Below are positions 57,756-64,000 of a DNA stretch of 64,000 nucleotides, piece after piece. Every line of letters starts with the position of its first letter. The first letter of the stretch is position 1. Location of the stretch: assembly GCA_020205615.1 (NCBI GenBank), contig CM035160.1, forward strand, positions 148,161,991 to 148,225,990. The letters run 5' to 3'. The position numbers and the translations under genes were made by a program. This DNA comes from Panax quinquefolius. Its lineage: Eukaryota; Streptophyta; Magnoliopsida; Apiales; Araliaceae. The notes beneath the pieces were generated by a model. It was not told where the DNA came from. It was given only the letters and a program-made list of their open reading frames with translations, and did not search any database.

Positions 57756-59209
57756 GTGACACCCCCAAACAGTATATCACCCATCTTGGGTGCTTGATAT
57801 ACATGGTACATAAATTCACATACAACTTAATTATACAACAAATGTAAAATACGACAAAACATAAATTGAGAGTTTTAATAAGAATATTGTCATCTGACAA
57901 TATCCACACTCAAAGGAGTCCTCATTACATTTATTGTCACACTATTTAACAAAATAGTGAGGACTACTAATGCTATCATCCGGACCATCACTCCATTCTC
58001 CGGCTACTCATCCCAAATATATATTCTCATTTCCTCAAGAGAATAAATGAAAGAAAGGGGTGAGCTCAACTAGCCCAGTACGAAATATTATGACTAAAAT
58101 AATGCAGAATAAATTATCATTAGTCTTCAACAATGTTAAACTGATAAAATACAATAGACAACAAGTTTAACTGCAGCGGAACAAGTAATCCATTAGAAGA
58201 GTCGAGTAGAGAATAAAATCTACTATCTTCTATGATTTAAAAAGTATTTCATCACTTTTATCGTTGGGACTCAGCTTAATAAATAATCCACATCATCAAT
58301 TCATCCCTGCACTACAGGCCAAGGATATTATTTAGTATCACGACCACGAATTATCCATGCCGCAAGCGTACAAAGATAATTGTGTTTTCATCAACCATTC
58401 CCGATCATGCCATAAAACAATTCATCTTTGCTCCTTGGTCAAGAGAATCCATAGCCATAATCATACCAAAAATCGTCCATCAATGCACTACTGGCTAATG
58501 AGGACTTTTTCCACATCATTTATAACATTACTACCATGATTATACCGAATAATCCTCAGTCATAATCATACTAAGTCCATCTATGCACTACAGTAAGCAC
58601 ATATGATTTTCAACAAAATATAAACATGAGGATGATGACAATGATATAAGAATTCAATAAAACAAGTTCAAGAATTAAATTATCCAGAACTAATAACGTC
58701 CAAATTGTCAACATGATACTTTTTTCAGAGAGTAAAATTCAAGAATGCTCGGAAGAATATTTTTAAAAGATATCGGATGAAGTGCAAATATCAAGGATAT
58801 TTCACTAATTTCATGGAGTATAGAAGTCAAAACTTTAACCAACCGAGTATAATAAAGAATGGAATAACAAAAGAAATTACCATGCATGCGATTTCTGATG
58901 CATGTGTTATTCTAATAGAATAATAAATAACGAGAACGTGTCAAAAGCGTATATATGCCGGCGTGATATTCTAATAGAATAATAAAGAATGGAATAATGT
59001 AAGAATTTCACCATGTATGCGGTACTTTGCATGCATGAGTTATTCCAAAAGAATAATAAATAATCGGAACCAGTCGCTGAAATTACAGACCGACAGGATG
59101 TTCCAATAGAATAATAAAGAATGGAATAACAATGTAAATCACCACCATTACTGCAGTGATTGCCAGATAGACATGTTATTCCAATGTAATAATAAATAAC
59201 GGAACCAGT
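57756..59209 (-). repeat. Element F 5' LTR, partial
   Basis: Minus-strand LTR ending GGGGGTGTCAC at 57756. It contains the CTAGTTGAGCTCACCC motif (reverse, about 58060-58075), degenerate TTGGCC-type units at 58300-58600 and the 58-bp minisatellite at 58850-59209. Confidence 0.75.
58850..59209 (-). repeat. 58-bp LTR minisatellite in element F
   Basis: Four to five units built on AATAATAAAGAATGGAATAA and ACCATGCATGC; reverse complement of the array in element E. Confidence 0.75.
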
Positions 59210-59824
59210 TGTAAGACCCCAACTTTTTAATAAAGATGAATTTTTCTATAAATATTATTTTTGAATATTATGGAATAAATTTGATATAATGTTATAGTTG
59301 TGGGTAATATTTATAAATTTTGCAAAAGTATGCAAGTTGTTATAAAATATTCGTTTGGTTGGAGAATATTCTTTTTGTTAGGAATATTAAATATAATGGC
59401 TCAATCATTGGTGGACCCCATAATGTAATTATTATCGGATTGAGAAAACGACAAAAATATTTTATAAAAATAACTTGCGGAGGTGTTACTGAATTAAAAG
59501 CTGTTGAACTACCCGGTGGTAAAAAAGTACGATGTCTGGCGTAGTTGCATAGTAGCACTTCAAGGTATTGATTATTGATGCTTACGTGAGAAGTCACTCA
59601 CCTATGCTCAATTATTACTACGATAATTCTTTGCATCATATCTCTTATATTATTGATTCAATTATTGTCACAAAGATCATCCAGATAATATGTTATAGTA
59701 TTAAATCAATAATTGAGACGACAAGTTATAAATGATTAATAATTGTTGAAAGATTAAATATGTGTTGATGAAAAAAAATGATTTGTGGTAAGTTTGATTA
59801 TTTTATGGGGGCTCATATGTCATC

Positions 59825-60018
59825 ATCTAAGAGTCTCTTCAATCGATAGTATTTACCTTCGTCAATAGTAATTACCTTCGTCGATAGTAATTACCCTTGT
59901 GAATAGTATTTACCTTCATCAATAATAATTACCTTCGCCGATAGTAATTACCCTTGTGAATAGTATTTACCTTCGTCGATAGTATTTACCTTCGTTAATA
60001 GTAATTACCTTTACGGGA
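59825..60018 (+). repeat. U3 tandem repeat of element E
   Basis: About ten units of 19-20 bp with core ATAGTAATTACCTTCGTCG, upstream of the TATA box. Could act as enhancer repeats (inference). Confidence 0.8.
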
Positions 60019-60120
60019 CGTCGAACCACTTGTCGTTTCACATTACACGAGGCCGAACCACTTGTCGTTTCACACATTCTGAGCCAAACCAGGTCCTCAA
60101 GCCACTTGCCTTTCACACTT
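60019..60120 (+). repeat. Second U3 repeat: three CCACTTGTCGTTTCACA units
   Basis: Three diverged units of about 35-40 bp containing GAACCACTTGTCGTTTCACA directly before the promoter. Confidence 0.7.
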
Positions 60121-60145
60121 GGCGGGTGCTAAGCTAGAAATCTTC

Positions 60146-60154
60146 TATAAATAG
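60146..60154 (+). promoter_or_regulatory. TATA box of element E 5' LTR
   Basis: TATAAATAG, followed by a short purine-rich leader. Confidence 0.7.
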
Positions 60155-60351
60155 AGGCCTAGGGCTTCATTATTTTCACGAATTCATTCAAGCTATAGAG
60201 AGAGAGAAGTATAGAGAGAATAAGAGAGAAGAAGAAGAGTATTTTGTTACTACTGCTTCACTGCGCAGATTCAATCTCCTACCAAATGTAAGGGGTGTTA
60301 TTCTTTCTTATTCATGAAGAGAAAGGCATTTGTTATTCCATTGCTTATTAT

Positions 60352-60830
60352 TCATTGGAATAACTTTTGTATAAGTGGTTTACCCTATACTTGGTGACAT
60401 TCTTCTATTATTACATTTGGAACATCCTCACATGCATGTGTTTTACAGGACTGGTTCCGCTTTATTATTATTACATTGGAACATCACATGCGTGTGTTTT
60501 ACAGGACTGAGTTCCGCTCTTTATTATTATTCTGCTGGAACATCCTGTGCATGTGTTTTACACCGACTGGTTCCGTCTTTATTATTCTGTTGGAACATCC
60601 TCGTCTGCATGTGTTTTACACCGGACTGTTCCGCTCTTTATTATTCTCATTGGAATATCCTATCATGTGTTTTTACAGGATCTGGTTCCATCTTTATTAT
60701 TACATTTGGAACATCACCGCTTGGTGTGTGAATTTCACCGACTGGTTCCGTTATTTATTATTCATTGGAATAACACGTGCATGTGCGATTTATCGCATGC
60801 ATGGTGATTTCTTTTGTTATTCCATTCTTT
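60352..60830 (+). repeat. 58-bp LTR minisatellite in element E
   Basis: Seven to eight units with core TTGGAACATC, CATGCATGTGTTTTACAGGA and CTGGTTCCGCTCTTTATTAT. The open frames here in three phases are repeat artefacts. Confidence 0.85.
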
Positions 60831-61884
60831 ATTATACCCAGGTTGGTTAAAACTTTGACTTCTATACTCCATGAAATTAGTAGAATATCCTTGATATTTG
60901 CGTTTCATCCAATATCTTTTCATGGAAATATTCTTCCCGATCATTCTTGAATTTTACTCTACAAAACAAAGATCATCGTCGATAATTTGGGCGTTAATAA
61001 TTCCCGGATAAAATAATTCTTGAACTTGTTTTATTGAATTCTTATATCATTGTCATCATCCTCATATTTATATTTTTTTTTGAAAGTCATCCGTGGCACA
61101 TAGTGCATAGATGGACTTGGTATGATTATGACCAGAGACTATTCTTTGTAATCATGGTAGTAATGTTACAAATGATGTGATAAAAATCCTCGATGGTAGT
61201 AGTGCATTGATGGACGATTGTTGGCATGATCATGACCATTAATGAATACACAAATATTCTTGGCCAGTAGTGCATGAATAATTGTGGTCGTGATACTAAA
61301 GAATATCCTCGGCCGTAGTGTGCGGGGGTGATTCGATGATGTGAAATATTTATTAAAGTTTGAGTCTCATTTATAAACGATGATGAAAAACCTTTTAAAA
61401 CCTAAAAAGATAGTAGACTTTATTTTCTACTTGACATTTTTAATGGATTGCATATTCATTTGCGCAGCTTAAAGCTGGTTGTCTATTGTATTTTATCGGT
61501 TTAACATTATTGAAGACTATTGATAATTTATTCGCATTATCTTAGTCATAATATTTCTTCTTGGGCTAGTTGAGCTCACCCTTTCTTTCACTGTTCTCTT
61601 CGTGAAATGATAATATAAATTTGGACGAGTCGAAAACGAGTGATGGTCCCGAAGATAGCATTAGTAGTCCTCACTATTACGTAAAATAGTGTGATAATAA
61701 TCAGTAATGAGGACTTTTTATTTGAGTTTGTATAATATCTAGTAGATTTATATTTGTATTTAAACTCACGATTTATGTCGTATTATACATACCTATGCTT
61801 ATGTTAATAAGTTGTTTTTAAATTACACCATGTAAGTGTCGACCCAAGATGGGTGATGTATACCTAATTTTGGGCGTCGTCACA

Positions 61885-61903
61885 TAATATATCGAGCTTA
61901 GGA
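61885..61903 (+). promoter_or_regulatory. Primer-binding site of element E, degenerate
   Basis: ATATCGAGCTTAGG in the expected place; the first bases of TGGTATC are changed. Confidence 0.6.
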
Positions 61904-62070
61904 TATGATCCTCAGCTAAGATGTGAGAATAATACTAGGAGGGAGAGACGGGAATACCTTTCGCTAGTATGACCTACCTAAGTTTATGTGATATTTTGTT
62001 GGTTGGTCGGAAGATAGGGATAATTTGTTACATGTCAATTAACCTTTTGTTTTGTGGCGATGTCTCGAAA

Positions 62071-63180
62071 ATGACATCCGAGAATGTTGAGAATAGCAAT
62101 GGAGCGCAGCGATTGTTGATTCACCACATATCAATAATCGAGATAATGTGCATCGAGGCGACAATCCTCATCTGAACAACAACACTTGACCAAATGACGA
62201 ATGATCAAATGTTCGGAGGCTTTATGCAATTTATCTGCAATGAAAGCGAGAGCGACTCCTCCCAAAACGTGGGTGGAAACACGGAAAACTCTCGGTGGTC
62301 ACCGCTAAACAATTTAAGGAGCTGGGACCACCGGAGTTTAAGGGAGAGCCAAAACCACTTCGGCGGCAGCATGGATAAAGCGATTACCAAGATATTTGAT
62401 GTCTTGGGATGCTCCGAGAGCAAAGGTTCCTTTTGCCGCCTTTATGTTGCATGTGAGAGGCGGATTCTTGGTGGGAATCGGTAAAAGCGTACTCAACCAA
62501 TTTATCTTGAAGATATCTTGGGAGAAGTTCCAGGAGGCGTTCAACGACAAATACTTTCACGAAAGTATTCGCCACACATGAAGGAGGTGGAGTTTATCAA
62601 GTTGGAACAAAACAATATGGACCGTGTCGCAATACGAGGCAAAATTTGCGAGTTATCACGGTTTTAAGGTCCCCACTTGGTGGATAATGAAGAGAGAATG
62701 GCGCGAATGTTTTTAAGAGGTTTGAAGCGAGAGATCGTCAACATCTTATTTCTCATAAACCGTGTTTGTATTCGGATGTTGTAAATAGGGCTCGATTAGT
62801 GGAGCGCGATAATGAGTCAACGCAACTAAAAGAGAGCGGTAAGAAATTATAATACCGGCGAGAATAGTCATCGGAGGCGGTGACAACAAGCGTGGAGGGG
62901 AATCAACGGGCGGATATGGTAACCACTTGGCGTGTAATCAGGGCCAAAACAATAAGAATGGACATTTCAAGAAAAGGAGATTCAACAATGATGGAAAGAC
63001 GTCAAACACCAAAGACCCATTGTTAAGGAAGGAGAAAGACCACCTATCATATGCTTCAAATGCGGAGGAGAGGACACATCGATCAAACTGCGTCATGCCG
63101 TCAAAGCATGTTATAATTGTGGAAGAGAAGGTCACTTAGCTCGATTTTGTCGTTTCTCAAGACAAATTCACTAGGATGGA
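62071..63180 (+). pseudogene. gag: Element E gag
   Basis: The likely start is the ATG at 62071 (Met-Thr-Ser-Glu-Asn-Val-Glu-Asn). Capsid residues follow in mixed frames: Ile-Thr-Lys-Ile-Phe-Asp-Val-Leu-Gly at about 62380-62407, Phe-Asn-Asp-Lys-Tyr-Phe near 62538, and Arg-Met-Phe-Leu-Arg-Gly-Leu-Lys in shifted frame near 62700-62727. A basic linker (frame 62927-63139) and two CCHC knuckles (about 63047-63085 and 63108-63150) close it. The last knuckle is complete (C-x2-C-x4-H-x4-C). Several frameshifts. Confidence 0.78.
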
Positions 63181-63224
63181 GGCACCAAAGGCCGTCCCGG
63201 AAAATTCAAAACCAGAGTGCGGGG

Positions 63225-63720
63225 GAGAGAGCATTTGTTGTGACCTCCCAAAGAGCAAGGAATCCGAATGAGGTCATCACGGGTAAGCTTATCATAAACT
63301 CTAATGAAGTCTATACTTTATTTGATACTGGTTCTACCCATTCTTTTATTTCTCCTACTTGCGCTCATCGATTAAATTTGACTCGGAGAAATTAGACTTT
63401 GACTTATCTCATGGAAACTCAGTTGGGAGAAACCTTCATTACATCCAATTGTTTATAAGTCTTGTTTGGTTCAAATCGGTACCCTCACATTACACACGTC
63501 GATCTTATCTCATTAAAAATACTTGCATTTGACGTGATTCTAGGGATTGATTGGTTAACTACTTATCATGCAAAATTGATTGTTTTAAATGAGGTTGTTA
63601 GCTTTCATATTCTTAATCAACCTATTATCTTGAATTCAAACGACCAAACCATTAAAATCAATCACGGTCATCTCAAGCCATAAAGCTATTCGTTTATTGA
63701 AAAAGCGGATGTCAAGCTTT
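63225..63720 (+). pseudogene. pro: Element E protease and linker
   Basis: The frame 63117-63395 contains the canonical retropepsin site Phe-Asp-Thr-Gly-Ser-Thr-His-Ser-Phe-Ile-Ser at 63321-63353. The frame 63462-63683 holds Asp-Val-Ile-Leu-Gly-Ile-Asp-Trp-Leu. Compared with C and D this is the only copy with a standard Asp-Thr-Gly. One frameshift between the two frames. Confidence 0.8.
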
Positions 63721-64000
63721 CTTAGCTCATGTCACGTGATTTAAATAAAATACGTCGATTTTAAACGATATTCCTATTGTTAATAAATTTCTGACGTATT
63801 CTCAAGAACTTCCTGGCTACCCCGAGGCGTGAAATTGAATTTTGTATCGACCTTGAACCCGGTACAAAACCTATTTCCAAAGCCCCATATCGAATAGCTC
63901 CTATTGAACGTCGGAGTTAAAGACCCAACTGCGGAATTGTTAGACATTGGCTTTATTCGGTCCTAGTACTTCTCCTTGGGGTGCTCCTGCTTCTATTCGT
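63721..64000 (+). pseudogene. pol (RT): Element E reverse transcriptase, N-terminal start only
   Basis: The start of RT by analogy with C (19926 onward): residues of the Leu-Pro-Gly-Tyr-Pro-Arg region near 63810 and the Ser-Lys-Ala-Pro-Tyr-Arg segment near 63875-63895. The catalytic part lies beyond the window. Confidence 0.65.

Larger units (their letters stand above)
56557..59209 (-). mobile_element. Element F: Ty3/gypsy, 5' LTR part, primer site and gag; rest missing
   Basis: Minus-strand element: part of the 5' LTR (59209-57756), primer region (TGGTATCAAAGCTTAGGG at about 57752-57735) and gag (about 57600-56557). It is cut on the left in the gag zinc knuckle. On the right it is interrupted by element E at 59210; the remaining LTR may lie past the window. 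Its LTR is of the A/E subtype with the 58-bp minisatellite. The gag is less frameshifted than that of C, D or E. Confidence 0.75.
59210..61884 (+). repeat. Element E 5' LTR
   Basis: 2.67 kb, TGTAAGACCCC to GGCGTCGTCACA. It includes short U3 tandem repeats, the TATA box at 60146, purine leader (GAGAGAGAAG), the 58-bp minisatellite, and the CTAGTTGAGCTCACCC motif at about 61566. Confidence 0.88.
59210..64000 (+). mobile_element. Element E: Ty3/gypsy chromovirus, 5' LTR, gag, protease, start of RT (runs off window)
   Basis: Plus-strand element inserted in the LTR of F: the sequence before 59210 (ACGGAACCAGT) is the point in the minisatellite where F stops. The 5' LTR is 59210-61884, followed by a worn primer site, leader, gag, protease and the first part of RT. 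The A-type LTR resembles LTR1 and host A. The 3' end, LTR and target duplication are outside the window. Confidence 0.85.

Noticed and set aside
60375..60850. Three overlapping frames of 86-124 codons, Cys/Phe-rich
   Set aside because: All three phases of the 58-bp LTR minisatellite stay open by chance; no start context or homology.

Overview
The window is repeat-dominated euchromatin-poor DNA from a flowering plant. The evidence is Ty3/gypsy chromovirus elements of the Tekay/Del type primed by initiator tRNA-Met, an endogenous caulimovirid (plant pararetrovirus), a TRIM, mariner, PIF/Harbinger and Mutator-type elements, and a fragment of a plant pentatricopeptide-repeat (PPR) gene. I see no intact host gene, no tRNA or rRNA gene and no CRISPR. 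The species cannot be fixed from the sequence; a dicot is likely.

Layout. 1-5091: a degraded pararetrovirus on the minus strand (start of reverse transcriptase, coat protein, movement protein, primer site) followed by a second rearranged scrap that ends at a TA microsatellite. 5092-29798: a nest of Ty3/gypsy LTRs four layers deep. Host LTR A (5092-29798) contains element B (6047-13463, minus, nearly all LTR, coding region deleted, TSD TTTAT) and LTR1 (13795-29325, TSD ATAAA). LTR1 contains LTR2, and LTR2 contains a complete but frameshifted element C (15356-26326, plus, TSD ACCTC). 29799-31955: non-coding, with a foldback element. 31956-45466: a Mutator-like long-TIR element H, itself holding a PIF/Harbinger MITE (33316-34748) and a full gypsy element D (34789-44992, minus). 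45482-47165: a TIR-like element carrying a broken PPR gene fragment, which has a 157-bp MITE inside it. 47465-49260: a higher-order tandem repeat interrupted by a mariner MITE. 49670-52266: a solo LTR with perfect TSD. 52670-53143: a TRIM. 54085-56520: LTR-like and Ogre-like remnants and microsatellites. 56520-64000: gypsy element F (minus, gag and part of an LTR) with element E (plus, LTR, gag, protease, start of RT) inserted into its LTR and running off the window.

Elements B, C, D, E, F, G and the partial LTRs all belong to one related group. Their LTRs of about 2.6-3.6 kb start TGTAAGA, mostly end GGCGTCACA, and share a CTATAAATAG promoter, short leader repeats and a 38-40 bp minisatellite. 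The group has grown by nesting, by solo-LTR formation and by a coding-deleted derivative that must have depended on proteins from its relatives.

Caution on sequence quality: small indels and scrambled bases are very frequent and seem to gather at CAG/CTG motifs. The primer site TGGTATCAGAGC reads TGGTATCGAGC in most large elements but is intact in the TRIM. Many frameshifts may therefore be assembly or base-calling errors, so 'pseudogene' calls inside the young elements are provisional.
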